A stretch of DNA of 64,000 nt, taken from positions 1-64,000 of the forward strand of contig JBGPJF010000003.1 of NCBI GenBank assembly GCA_041485285.1, read 5' to 3'. The notes beneath the pieces were generated by a model. The model had not been told where the DNA came from and searched no databases. It was given only the letters and a program-made list of their open reading frames with translations. Of the stretch, positions 16,801 to 24,641 are shown in pieces. The position numbers were made by a program, and so were the translations under genes. Origin of the DNA: DATEUP01 sp041485285 (GTDB taxonomy: Archaea; Thermoplasmatota; DTKX01; DATEUP01). Position 1 is the first letter of the stretch; each line of letters starts with the position of its first letter.

Positions 16801-17789
16801 AGGTGCGCCTGGTTGCGCCCGGCGCTGCCACCGGGCCGGTGCAGCAGGTGGGCGCCGTCGGGGCGCGCGGCAGCGGCCAGGGCGCCCAGCTGCTCTTCGG
16901 CCTAAACGGGGCGCACCCCGACGATGCCGCCCCGTGGAGGCTGGACATCCTGTGGACCTCGGGCGTAACGCAGTCGGTGAACGTGACCTCCTACAACGAG
17001 GTCATCGCCGTCACCGAGCAGGCGCGCACGACGATCGAACCCATCGCGCCACTGAGCGTGGCGGAGGACACGGATGTCATCTTGAGCGTCCACCTTTCCT
17101 CGACAGATCCGAAGGTCAACGGGACGGCGGCCGTCCATTGGACACTCGGGGCGCCTGACGGCGTGGTGCTCCTCAACGGCACGACCCCGGACCACACGTT
17201 CGCAACCCCGGGGCATTTCATTGGCACGGTCGAGTTCATCGACCGGACTGGCGCCACCGGCGCGGCGACCTTCGCCGTCAACGTGCTCGACACGACGCCG
17301 CCCTCTGTTGGCGCCCAGGGTGACCAGTCAGACGAGGCGGAGAGCGGCTACACCTTCACCGCCGTGAATGTGACCGACAACGACCCGCAGTTCGTTTCGA
17401 CCGGCTCGTTGGTATGGTCCTTTGTCGAAGCGGGCGAACCGGTCTCGCTCTCGGGCGCGCAGGCGTCCCACATGTTCCGAACTCCCGGCGACTACCTGGT
17501 GACCCTCACCGCCAAAGACGCTGCGAACAATTCAGCATCGACCACCTTCACGCTGCACATCACGAATTCCTCCCTGTTTGGAATTCGCGAGGTAGCCATC
17601 ATCGCGCTTGCGCTTGCGGCGGCGGTCGTGGCCGCGCTCACCCTGATGCGTTCACGGGCGGCGAAGCGCAAGGCGGAGCTCGAGCGAGGGCGCCTCGAAG
17701 AAGAGGAGCGCACGCGGCCGGCCAAGGACGATACCCAGATCTACGATAAGCCCAAAAAGACCAAGCGCTCGAAGAAGGAGATGAGGTGA
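13827..17789 (+). CDS. Exported FG-GAP/ASPIC-UnbV/PKD surface protein 2
   Basis: A 1320-residue relative of the preceding protein. It has a signal peptide ending near LAPALVEA, then a unique region of about 500 residues including beta-helix-like LxxxNxS repeats. An FG-GAP propeller follows (about 568-960; DFNGDGRPD, DYDNDGDPD, DFDRDGDLD, DLDGDGDPD). Then come ASPIC/UnbV (about 970-1060), a PKD-type domain containing VTDNDPQF (about 1150-1250), one transmembrane helix, and a Lys/Arg/Glu-rich cytoplasmic tail of about 50 residues. GTG at 13827 overlaps the TGA of the upstream gene, indicating coupled translation and probably a joint complex. Calcium dependence is expected from the propeller loops. 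It converges on the RND-like gene. Confidence 0.85.
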   Translation: MKAAGRPSRGASRAAAVLVVVAMLAPALVEAACPPPAARSGTEAVNPFVTPFVYAPNATTYEPYRGFGAQVPANDTPQALGTLGAAFDYDSLAAIDNNWWVTDEDINESDLGLEWQAFVFYVSPALSGASSISFTWKGYGAFRSRGLERTYLMAFDFDLARWQVIAETGFSLSVDKLVTGEIVANVSSFVSGNRLVVLTASEQGPPADIGDVGRPGGRPVLTTYLATDYVEVRAFLPTAIPALDLPQSYLNATVAHMTFRGPTIVEESDIVVRSGATLELDHARLIMNGTNASILVEAGGSLRVVNGSLITDSPFDTDDGGGGDRHYWIEVRSGGEFYLENSTIENAGVAGGSLTQRGLYLEDASGALCGAAVVGKDTAVVADGLTNVSVESLRINNSGANASDLQLVNQSTVDATGLNFTRLAISPDSTLMMRTAITVAVVDASAKPIRGADLQMTDDNATAYASSGYGGTDPKTGRVTDFDDNPLPNVLHAVDRAYLGSTTPTFHATVVAAKYFGWSASRPVSAAAPHTESFVMALTSPTFHDAASQLGYDQGARNFSQQDSFGPAVSIVDFNGDGRPDLFVSGGATRGEAETPSASPNRLYRQEAGGNFTDVTDAAGLTSKGANAAAWGDYDNDGDPDLYLVYQGYGTDHALLWAGQANALYRNNGDGTFTNVTNSAGVGERGHGSSAAWGDYDGDGRLDLYVGNIGWVLAWLVRNESSTLYHNNGDGTFTDVSAAMGVNGGVPGRSGANQTLIFLGGDNATELARASAAGSGFVQAVAWIDFDRDGDLDLFLAEDFGASVLYRNDGTTFTLATQSAGLARVGSARGVQVADIDGDGWLDLIQANRWVDFVWRNNRDGTFTDIAPQLGLDEELPGNTPVPLDIDLDGKVDLFVAGGRTSTFHAYAPSYLWHNRGASGFADITASAGVARGNIRSMGAAAADLDGDGDPDIVTANADVRGSLYINDGTGGTWLKVQLTGTASPRDGQGAQVRLVAPGAATGPVQQVGAVGARGSGQGAQLLFGLNGAHPDDAAPWRLDILWTSGVTQSVNVTSYNEVIAVTEQARTTIEPIAPLSVAEDTDVILSVHLSSTDPKVNGTAAVHWTLGAPDGVVLLNGTTPDHTFATPGHFIGTVEFIDRTGATGAATFAVNVLDTTPPSVGAQGDQSDEAESGYTFTAVNVTDNDPQFVSTGSLVWSFVEAGEPVSLSGAQASHMFRTPGDYLVTLTAKDAANNSASTTFTLHITNSSLFGIREVAIIALALAAAVVAALTLMRSRAAKRKAELERGRLEEEERTRPAKDDTQIYDKPKKTKRSKKEMR

Positions 17790-17795
17790 GGAGCC

Positions 17796-20700
17796 CTACA
17801 CCGCCAACTCGACCCCCACTTTGTGGGTCGCGCGCGCAAGCAGCAGCACCAAGATCGGCATTACGATGATCGAATACAGGAAAGCGAACACGATCGACGC
17901 CGCGAAGATGAGGCCATAGCTCTGGATCACGGGCACCGGAGCGAAGATTAGGATCAGGAAGCCGAGCGCCGTGGTCGCCGACGCCTCGAGCAGGGGCGCG
18001 CCCGCCTCGCGGACCATCTCCGCGGCGGCCTCCCCCGCGTCCTTGTGGCGGCGCAGTTCGCGGTAGAACGAGTGCGAGATGTGGATCGCGTAGAGGTCGC
18101 CCATGCCGATCGTGGTTGTCGCGATCATGACCGTCATCATGTTGAGGGATAGGCCCGCAAGCACCATGGCCCCGAGCGTCCACGCGACCGCGATGAGCGT
18201 GGGGGCGATCGTGAGGGGCCCGAGCGCGAGCGACCGGAACGCGGCGAAGAAGAAGACCGTGAGCACGATCAGTGCCAAGATGACCGTCGCAAAGACGGAC
18301 TGCCAGCCGGAATCTTGGACGGCTTGCATGACCTCGCGGTTGAGGAGCGGCAGGCCGGTGACCGTGACCTCGGAGGCGCCTGCCCCGGCGCCAAGGGCGC
18401 GCAGCGGCGCGGCGTCCTCTTCGAGCGCGGCCGTAAGCGCGTCGCCGTGCTCGACGGCGCGGACGACCTCGATGCGCATCACCGCGCGCTCGAAGCCCCC
18501 CCCGGCCGACGCCTGAACGAGTTCGGAGGCGGTGGAGGCGGGGTCGGCCGCCGCCGCCGCAAGCACCGCGCGAAGCGAGGCGTTCGTGAGGAGGTCGCCT
18601 GCACCCAGGCGCCCGTTGTGGTCGGTGTCGGCGGCTGAAAACGCATCGGCAAACGCAGGCGAGTAGCCGCGCGCGGCAGACCCCTCGATGCGCATTCGTA
18701 GCGCAAGGTCATCGATGTAGGAGCCGATCCAAACGACCCCGGCTAAGCCCGCTCCCGTCGAAACGTAGGGGTCATCGGCCGCGCGCGTGGCGGTCTGCGC
18801 CATCGCAAGGAAGACCGCGGGGGCCTCCACCGTCCCCTTCACCTCGATGAACACGCGCTGCACGGAGGCGCCGTAGGAATCTTGCACGGCGTTCAGCGTG
18901 CGCACGACCTCGAGGTCGGTGGCGGTGATCTGGTCGTAGGAAAAAGTCGTCTCGAGGCTCGTGGCCCCGATGGCGGCGGCGGCCGTGAGCAGGGCCACGA
19001 CGGCAAGGGCGCTTGCCGGGTGGCTGGTGCACTTCTTGACCGTGTACAGGAGCGCGCGTTCTGACCGCGAGAGGTGTTCCCTCTCCTTGGATTTGGGCGC
19101 CTGCTTGGACTTGGAGGGCGCCGCTTCGGCCTCCTTCGCCTTCCGCCGCTCGCGCCTCCCGTCGGCAAGCACCGTGGCCGCGGGGATCAGCGTAAGCGTC
19201 AGCGCAAACGAGTAGGCAAGGCCGAGCGCCATCAGCGTCCCGAAGTCGCGGATGAGTGCGATGTTGGCCCCGCCAAACGAGAGGAACGAGAGCCCGTTGG
19301 TCACCGTCGCAACAAAGAGGACCCCGCCGATCCCCACGACCGAAGCGAGGACGGCCCTGTTCGGCGACGCCCCGGCGGCCCGCTTGCGGCGGTAGCCGAT
19401 CGTGATGTGGACGGCGTAGTCCTCCGCGAGCCCGATGAGCAGGACGGGGATCACTTGCGTGACCGGGTTGATGACGATCCCTGCCAGGGCGGCGGTGCCG
19501 AGCACCCACACGACCGTCGCGCCGAGCAGCGCCACCGTGAGAGCCACATCGAACAGGTTCCGGTAGACGGCCCACAGCGCCGCGCCCATCACCGCGAGCA
19601 TCGTGAGGGCGAAGAGCTCGACGGAGAGGTCCATCGCCGCTTGGGTGTCGTACCACATGAGCCCGTACCCGAATGCGCTGTACACAACGGCGCCCGTGCC
19701 TTGTGCGCGCGCCAAGTCGCGCAGCGCGCCCTCGCGCGCCCCCAGGGTCGGCCGGTCGAGCGACCCGTTGAAGAGGAAGATGACGACCGTGCCGCTTGCA
19801 GCCACGCCGGCGCCCGACGACGAGATCGCGTTCGGAAGGAGCGTTCGCGCGCGGTAGCCGAACGCCGCGCGCAACTCGTTCTCGAGCCCACCGTGGTAGC
19901 CGGCGACCGCCGCGGCAAAGGGCCCGAACCGCAGGTCGGTAGATGGAATAGAGGGGGAAGCGGCGGGGGCGTTTGCCGTCGTATTGAGCAGCACGCCGAG
20001 CACCCGCGCCACACCGCCGTCGCCGGCGGCGTGGATCCGAGCGGCCGCTCCGGTGCGGTCACGGGGAACCGGCGGCGGCGGCAGCGCAGCGAGGTGCGCC
20101 TGCAGGATCTGTGCCCCGACGTGCACTTGGAACATGAACAGGTCGCGCGTGGCGTTGTTGACCGCGGCCGACGCAAGCAGCGGCGGGATCGGCGCCATCA
20201 AGTCCAGCATGAGCCACACTTGCGCCGTTTCGTTTCCGGAAACGAACGAGGCGGGCTGCGTGAGCCCAGCCGTGAAAACCGAAAGCGACGACTGCCCGAA
20301 CCGCGCGAAGAGCGCGGGGCTTTGACCGGCTTGCAAAAGCGCGGCCAATCCATCGGCTTCTTGCAGGAGGGGAACCAGCAGCGACCGCGCCTCCGGCGTG
20401 GCACTCCCTGCAGGCGCCACGCGTGCCCCCTCGAACGACCCGGCTGCCGCGGCCCCGAAAGTGGCCTTCGCCAAGGGCGGGTCGCCTCCCCCCAAAACCT
20501 CCGCGGAGGTCTCGAGCGAAGCGGCCGTGAGGGTGAGGAGGGCCTCTTGCGGCTGGGCCATTAGCCCGGCGGCCTCGAAATCGGCATAGCGCAGCGCGCC
20601 TGCGGCGGCAACCTCGAAGCTTCGCGAGACCGCGGCGGGGGCGCCCGCCTGAATGGCCGTTTCGAGCTGGCGCAGGGCCGCCGCGAACATAGCGCTCGCG

Positions 20701-22250
20701 TTCACGTCAACGTGGTGGGGCGAAGGAGCCGTCGTGTTCACGACGTGGAGGACCTCGTGGCCGACCATCGCCGCGGGGTGGGCGAGGTCGGAGGCGGCGT
20801 CGGGAAGGCTCATCACCGCCTGCAGCTGCGCGAAGGTCTCGTTGAGGAACGTGACCATCGTGAGGACGCGCTGGAAGCTTGCCTGGTCGGTGAAGATCCC
20901 CGTGAGGTTGAGGTTGATGAGGTTTCCGAGGAACGCGGTGGTGCGCAGCGACAGGTTGGTTGCCGCCGCGGCGCGCTCCGGCCCCGTCGCGGAAGGCAGG
21001 CCGAGGATCGTGGCGTTCTCGTTGAGCGCGACGCTGAACGATTCGTAGCTCACATTCGTCTGCGGGACGGCGAGGTCGAGGCCGCGGTCGCCCATCGCGA
21101 CGACCGCCTCGAAGAGGCGCGCGGCCATCGAGACGGCGCCGGCCCGAGCCTCACGGCTCGCGTTCGAGGCGAGGAGCGCCGAAAGCTCGGCCGACACGGC
21201 CGCAAGCCCCGTCTGCGCCTCAGGTTCTGCCACCGGGTCGAGGCGGTCGAGGAAGAGGGTCGCTTGCACCAGCGACCAAAGCGCAGTGGCATACTCGACG
21301 CCCCCCGGGCCCGAGCCGACGCCTTCGAAGCCGGAGGCCAGTGCGGCGAGGAAGGCGTCCGCTTGCGCGGCCGCCTCCGCGTCAAGGTCGCCGACCGAGC
21401 GCGCCGAAAGCACGCCGTTTTGCATGAGCCTGGCAGCCGCCGCTTTGGAGGGCGCCGACGCGTTGGAAAGGAGGTGCGTCCGTGCTCCCTCGACGAGCGC
21501 CCGCGCCGCGAGGAGAGGAGCCGAGGACGGGTCGGCCGACGGGTGGGCCACCGTCCAGTTGGCCAGCTCGGCCGCTGCAAGGAGCAGCGCGACCGCGGCC
21601 GCCTTGAACCCAGCGTCGGTGCCTGCAAGCATGGCGACCTCCAAGTCGGGCACCGCCGACGCGATGTAGCGCGCGCCTGCCGCACGGGGATTTTCGACCT
21701 GGTCGCTGCGGACCAACTCGAGGAGCCGTACGGCGGCCGCCGCCTGGGCAATCGCCTGGTCGGCGGCCGGGCCTGCCGTGCTATTCACCGTCGCGGCCAA
21801 TGCGACCGCGAGCGGCTCGACGACGGTCGCGCGGTGCGCGAGCAAAGCGTCGGCCTCGGCGACGAGGTCGGCAACCGAGACCGCGTTTGCGTCCGGGTCG
21901 CGCGGGAACCGGAACGCTTCGGCGACCGAGGAGTCGTGGACGGCGGCGTCCTCGAGGGCAAGCAGCGCCTCGAAGGAGGACGCGCTCACGATGTTCCCGC
22001 TTGACGGGCGCGCGAGCACCCCGACATACTCCGTCGACCCGAAGGCTTGCGCAAGGCCGTGGTACGCGTCGGCGCGCGGGCCCTCGGGGATCCACATGTC
22101 CTCGCTGTTGACGAGCGCAAGCTGCGGGAGCACGGACGAAAGCGCGAGCGTGACGACCAGCACGACCGCAAGCGTCGCGCGCGGCGCCCCGGAAACCGCT
22201 CGCGCTACGCTGGAGGCGGCTCCCGCCGTGAAGTGGACGAGGCGGCTCAC
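17796..22250 (-). CDS. RND/MMPL-type membrane protein with very large ectodomain
   Basis: The 1484-residue protein has the RND layout duplicated: a helix near 25-45, an external region, and about five helices (from about 870, with GLAEDYAVHITIGYRRK). The second half has a lead helix near 1083, a shorter loop, and about five helices (from about 1325, with GMGDLYAIHISHSFYREL). RND proteins export or move lipids and hydrophobic compounds using the proton gradient. The first ectodomain is about 820 residues, Ala-rich and probably helical, far larger than usual. The second loop has an EF-hand-like DTDHNGRLGAGD near 1204-1215. GTG start; a TATA-like box lies about 65 bases upstream. Substrate unknown. 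Confidence 0.8.
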   Translation of the reverse strand: MSRLVHFTAGAASSVARAVSGAPRATLAVVLVVTLALSSVLPQLALVNSEDMWIPEGPRADAYHGLAQAFGSTEYVGVLARPSSGNIVSASSFEALLALEDAAVHDSSVAEAFRFPRDPDANAVSVADLVAEADALLAHRATVVEPLAVALAATVNSTAGPAADQAIAQAAAAVRLLELVRSDQVENPRAAGARYIASAVPDLEVAMLAGTDAGFKAAAVALLLAAAELANWTVAHPSADPSSAPLLAARALVEGARTHLLSNASAPSKAAAARLMQNGVLSARSVGDLDAEAAAQADAFLAALASGFEGVGSGPGGVEYATALWSLVQATLFLDRLDPVAEPEAQTGLAAVSAELSALLASNASREARAGAVSMAARLFEAVVAMGDRGLDLAVPQTNVSYESFSVALNENATILGLPSATGPERAAAATNLSLRTTAFLGNLINLNLTGIFTDQASFQRVLTMVTFLNETFAQLQAVMSLPDAASDLAHPAAMVGHEVLHVVNTTAPSPHHVDVNASAMFAAALRQLETAIQAGAPAAVSRSFEVAAAGALRYADFEAAGLMAQPQEALLTLTAASLETSAEVLGGGDPPLAKATFGAAAAGSFEGARVAPAGSATPEARSLLVPLLQEADGLAALLQAGQSPALFARFGQSSLSVFTAGLTQPASFVSGNETAQVWLMLDLMAPIPPLLASAAVNNATRDLFMFQVHVGAQILQAHLAALPPPPVPRDRTGAAARIHAAGDGGVARVLGVLLNTTANAPAASPSIPSTDLRFGPFAAAVAGYHGGLENELRAAFGYRARTLLPNAISSSGAGVAASGTVVIFLFNGSLDRPTLGAREGALRDLARAQGTGAVVYSAFGYGLMWYDTQAAMDLSVELFALTMLAVMGAALWAVYRNLFDVALTVALLGATVVWVLGTAALAGIVINPVTQVIPVLLIGLAEDYAVHITIGYRRKRAAGASPNRAVLASVVGIGGVLFVATVTNGLSFLSFGGANIALIRDFGTLMALGLAYSFALTLTLIPAATVLADGRRERRKAKEAEAAPSKSKQAPKSKEREHLSRSERALLYTVKKCTSHPASALAVVALLTAAAAIGATSLETTFSYDQITATDLEVVRTLNAVQDSYGASVQRVFIEVKGTVEAPAVFLAMAQTATRAADDPYVSTGAGLAGVVWIGSYIDDLALRMRIEGSAARGYSPAFADAFSAADTDHNGRLGAGDLLTNASLRAVLAAAAADPASTASELVQASAGGGFERAVMRIEVVRAVEHGDALTAALEEDAAPLRALGAGAGASEVTVTGLPLLNREVMQAVQDSGWQSVFATVILALIVLTVFFFAAFRSLALGPLTIAPTLIAVAWTLGAMVLAGLSLNMMTVMIATTTIGMGDLYAIHISHSFYRELRRHKDAGEAAAEMVREAGAPLLEASATTALGFLILIFAPVPVIQSYGLIFAASIVFAFLYSIIVMPILVLLLARATHKVGVELAV

Positions 22251-22310
22251 GGCGCTACCTTCACATTGCCTGGCAAAGTGCGCCGGGCGTCCGTTTGTAC
22301 GGAGCGCCCC

Positions 22311-22319
22311 GATTTAAGC
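22311..22319 (-). promoter_or_regulatory. TATA-like box for RND-like gene
   Basis: GCTTAAATC on the minus strand, about 65 bases before the GTG at 22250; the leader would contain GAAGGTAGC just before the start. Confidence 0.45.
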
Positions 22320-22343
22320 CGTGTGGGCGGGGCGCGTGGCGCT

Positions 22344-23042
22344 TCATTGGGGGACGATCAGCGTGCCCTTGAAGGGCCGGCCATCGGCGGCCGCCCGCAG
22401 CGCGTCGAAGTCGCGGCCGTGGAGCACGGAGGCCGGAATGCGCGAGCGCTGGATGATCTTGCAGCCCATCGCGTCGATGACCCCCGTCGACCCGGCCTCG
22501 GAAGTCGAGGTCGAGGTGAGCGCGACCAGCTCGGCGGCCGTCATCTTGTCGATCCGCTTCGCCGTGCGATCGACGCGCGGGTCGGCCGTGTACACGCCGT
22601 CCACATTCGTGAGGATGAGGACGCGCTTGGCCCGCGCCCGCTCCCCCATCATGACCGCGACGGCATCGGTCGTGTGCCCCGGGTGCGTGCCCCCCATGAC
22701 CACGATAGGGTGGAACATCGACGCTTCGAGCGCGTCGTCGAAGTCATAGGGGATGCGGCCGAGCGCCGATTCTCCAAGCGCGGCCACCAGGACGCGCGCG
22801 TTCAGCCGCGTGGCGTCGATGCCCATGTGGTCGAGCGACGATTCGTCGGCCCCGAGCTGCCGCGCCGCTTGGATGTAGTTGCGCGCAAGGCGCCCGCCGC
22901 CGACCACGACGAACACGCGGAAGGTCTTCGACAGCGCGACGACCTCGGAAGCGAACTGCCTGATGTACGCGACGTCCGGCGCGTCGGGGATCATGATGGA
23001 GCCGCCCGCGGAGATCGAGATGCAGGGCTTCAGGTCGGCCAC
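22344..23042 (-). CDS. pyrH: UMP kinase
   Basis: Phosphorylates UMP to UDP using ATP, linking pyrE-dependent OMP synthesis to nucleotide pools. The 232-residue protein belongs to the amino-acid-kinase fold: SAGGSIMIPDAP at the N-terminus, VVVGGGRLARNYI, a VVMGGTHPGHTTDAVA block, and LTNVDGVYTADPR. The GGTxPGxTTDxxA motif is typical of archaeal UMP kinase rather than glutamate or acetylglutamate kinase. Length matches the family. GTG at 23042 is supported by a TATA-like box about 27 bases upstream, giving a leaderless message. Divergent from prf1. Confidence 0.9.
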   Translation of the reverse strand: MADLKPCISISAGGSIMIPDAPDVAYIRQFASEVVALSKTFRVFVVVGGGRLARNYIQAARQLGADESSLDHMGIDATRLNARVLVAALGESALGRIPYDFDDALEASMFHPIVVMGGTHPGHTTDAVAVMMGERARAKRVLILTNVDGVYTADPRVDRTAKRIDKMTAAELVALTSTSTSEAGSTGVIDAMGCKIIQRSRIPASVLHGRDFDALRAAADGRPFKGTLIVPQ

Positions 23043-23064
23043 GGCGGCGCAACCGTTGCTGCCC

Positions 23065-23074
23065 GCTTAATAGG
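23065..23074 (-). promoter_or_regulatory. TATA-like box for pyrH
   Basis: CCTATTAAGC on the minus strand, about 27 bases before the GTG at 23042. Confidence 0.55.
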
Positions 23075-23126
23075 TTCGACGCGCGAGCGGCGCATCCTTC
23101 CCCCCGGGAAAACCTTCATCTACATA

Positions 23127-23310
23127 CGCGGCCAAGCCGCCGCAAGGACGGGAAGCGATGTCCGACGGCCAGCCCTTGACGCCTTTGCGCGGCCGCGCGC
23201 ACGCGTTGCCCTGCTCCTGACTGGTTTGGTCGCGGCCAAGCCCCCGCTTTCAGCGGGCGCGCGGCGGGCCCGCGGCACGACGTGGTTGAATCCAAGGAGT
23301 GGTAAAACTC
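23127..23310 (+). other. Structured leader region upstream of prf1
   Basis: The 268-base gap between pyrH and prf1 contains no credible gene. A 12-base sequence, CGCGGCCAAGCC, occurs twice (23127-23138 and 23231-23242). A hairpin CCCGC-TTTCA-GCGGG follows the second copy. AAGGAGTGGT (about 23294-23303) is a strong ribosome-binding site for prf1. The only promoter-like sequence I see for prf1 is near 23112-23128, so the mRNA may carry a leader of about 160 bases, unusual beside the mostly leaderless neighbours. Confidence 0.4.
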
Positions 23311-24558
23311 ATGGCGGAGGAAGTAAGCGAAGCGCAGGAGCAGCTGCGCGCCTACGAATTCCGCCGGGCCCTCGAAGAGATCAAGAAGATCAAGGGGCGC
23401 GGCACCGAGCTTATCTCCGTCTATATCCCGCCCGGCCGCCAGCCCTCCGACGTGATGTCCCGCCTGCGCAACGAGTACGCAGAATCGAGCAACATCAAGA
23501 GCCGTGTCACCAAAAACCACGTCCTCTGGGCCATCGAGTCGGCGATGAACAAGCTCAAGCAGTACCGGCAGGTGCCCGTAAACGGGCTCATCATCTTCAC
23601 GGGGATGGCCTCGGCGGGCGCCGACAAGTACGAACAAGTCTCCTTCGTCCTCGAGCCCCCCCGCAAGACGACCCTCGACACCTACCGCTGCGACTCGTCG
23701 TTTTACATCGAGCCCCTGCAGGACATGCTCGTCGACCGCGACCTCTACGGCGTGCTCATCATCGACCGCAAGGAGGCGACCGCCGCCCTGATCCAAGGCA
23801 AGCGCGTCGAGTACCTGTGGGGCCCGGAGGAGTCAGGCGTGCAGAGCAAGCACGGGCGCGGCGGCCAGTCGCAGCGCCGATTCGAGCGGATCATCGAGGA
23901 CCAGGCGCACCAGTGGTTCGTGAAAGTGGGCGACAAGATGACCGACCTCTTCCTCAACCGGCCCATCCAGGCGTTCCTCATCGGCGGCCCGGGGCCCACG
24001 AAGGAGTACTTCGCTTCGGAAGGGTACCTCCACCACGAGATCCAGAAAAAGGTCTACAAACAGCTCTTCGACGTCGGGTACACCGACGAGACCGGCGTGA
24101 AGGAGCTCCTCGACAAGGCCGAGGGCGAGCTGGCGGGCCTCGAGCTTGTCAAAGAGCGCAAGATGATGCGTCGCTTCATGGCCGAAATCGCCAAGTCCGG
24201 GACGGGACTTTCCACCTACGGCGAAGCCGCGGCACGCAAGGCGCTCGAGATGGGCGCGGTCGACACGCTGCTCGTTTCCGAAACGCTGCGGAAGCTGCGC
24301 GTGGAATTCACCTGCCCCAGCTGCGGGACGACCCGCGAAATCACGGTCGCCGCCGGCGCCGAGGCCGGGGCGCAAGCATGCCCCAAGTGCGGCTCCGCCA
24401 TGAACCGTACGAAGGAGACCGACCTCATCCGCGACCTGGCCGACAAGGCGGAGCGGTACGGCACGAGGGTCGCCCTCATCTCGGTCGAGTCGGACGACGG
24501 GAAGATGTTTCTTGCAGCTTTCGGGGGCCTCGGCGCCATCCTCCGCTTCGCCGTTTAG
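23311..24558 (+). CDS. prf1: Peptide chain release factor aRF1
   Basis: Recognises all three stop codons and triggers peptide release; the archaeal/eukaryal eRF1 family. The 415-residue product shows NIKS at 61-64 for stop-codon decoding. The catalytic GGQ is at 184-186 (HGRGGQSQRR), and the C-terminal domain carries a zinc-ribbon pair CPSC and CPKC near 332-357. Length is typical. ATG at 23311 is chosen over GTG at 23299 because the Shine-Dalgarno sequence AAGGAGTGGT sits seven bases before the ATG and overlaps the GTG. Downstream lies a large surface-protein gene with its own TATA box. Confidence 0.95.
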   Translation: MAEEVSEAQEQLRAYEFRRALEEIKKIKGRGTELISVYIPPGRQPSDVMSRLRNEYAESSNIKSRVTKNHVLWAIESAMNKLKQYRQVPVNGLIIFTGMASAGADKYEQVSFVLEPPRKTTLDTYRCDSSFYIEPLQDMLVDRDLYGVLIIDRKEATAALIQGKRVEYLWGPEESGVQSKHGRGGQSQRRFERIIEDQAHQWFVKVGDKMTDLFLNRPIQAFLIGGPGPTKEYFASEGYLHHEIQKKVYKQLFDVGYTDETGVKELLDKAEGELAGLELVKERKMMRRFMAEIAKSGTGLSTYGEAAARKALEMGAVDTLLVSETLRKLRVEFTCPSCGTTREITVAAGAEAGAQACPKCGSAMNRTKETDLIRDLADKAERYGTRVALISVESDDGKMFLAAFGGLGAILRFAV

Positions 24559-24618
24559 AGCCCGTTTTGCACGAATCGTTGCCCACCCCGTTGAGCCGGC
24601 CGCCCCGATTTCCACAAC

Positions 24619-24627
24619 CTTTAAATC
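24619..24627 (+). promoter_or_regulatory. TATA box for zinc-ribbon surface protein
   Basis: CTTTAAATC in a C-rich context, one of the clearest boxes in the window. The expected transcript start near 24649 lies just after the TTG proposed as start codon, so the true start may be a little downstream. Confidence 0.6.
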
Positions 24628-24641
24628 GGCTCCTCCAGGTT

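Noticed and set aside
19074..20564. 496-codon plus-strand frame inside the RND-like gene
   Set aside because: Shadow of the Ala-rich ectodomain code; no ribosome site or recognisable fold.
23225..23300. Possible tRNA near GGTTGAATCC upstream of prf1
   Set aside because: The T-stem does not pair and no cloverleaf can be built; treated as leader.
22047..24641. Very long open frame leading into the zinc-ribbon surface protein
   Set aside because: The frame runs antisense to pyrH and in the wrong frame of prf1; high GC removes stop codons. Composition is Arg-rich and there is no signal or domain.
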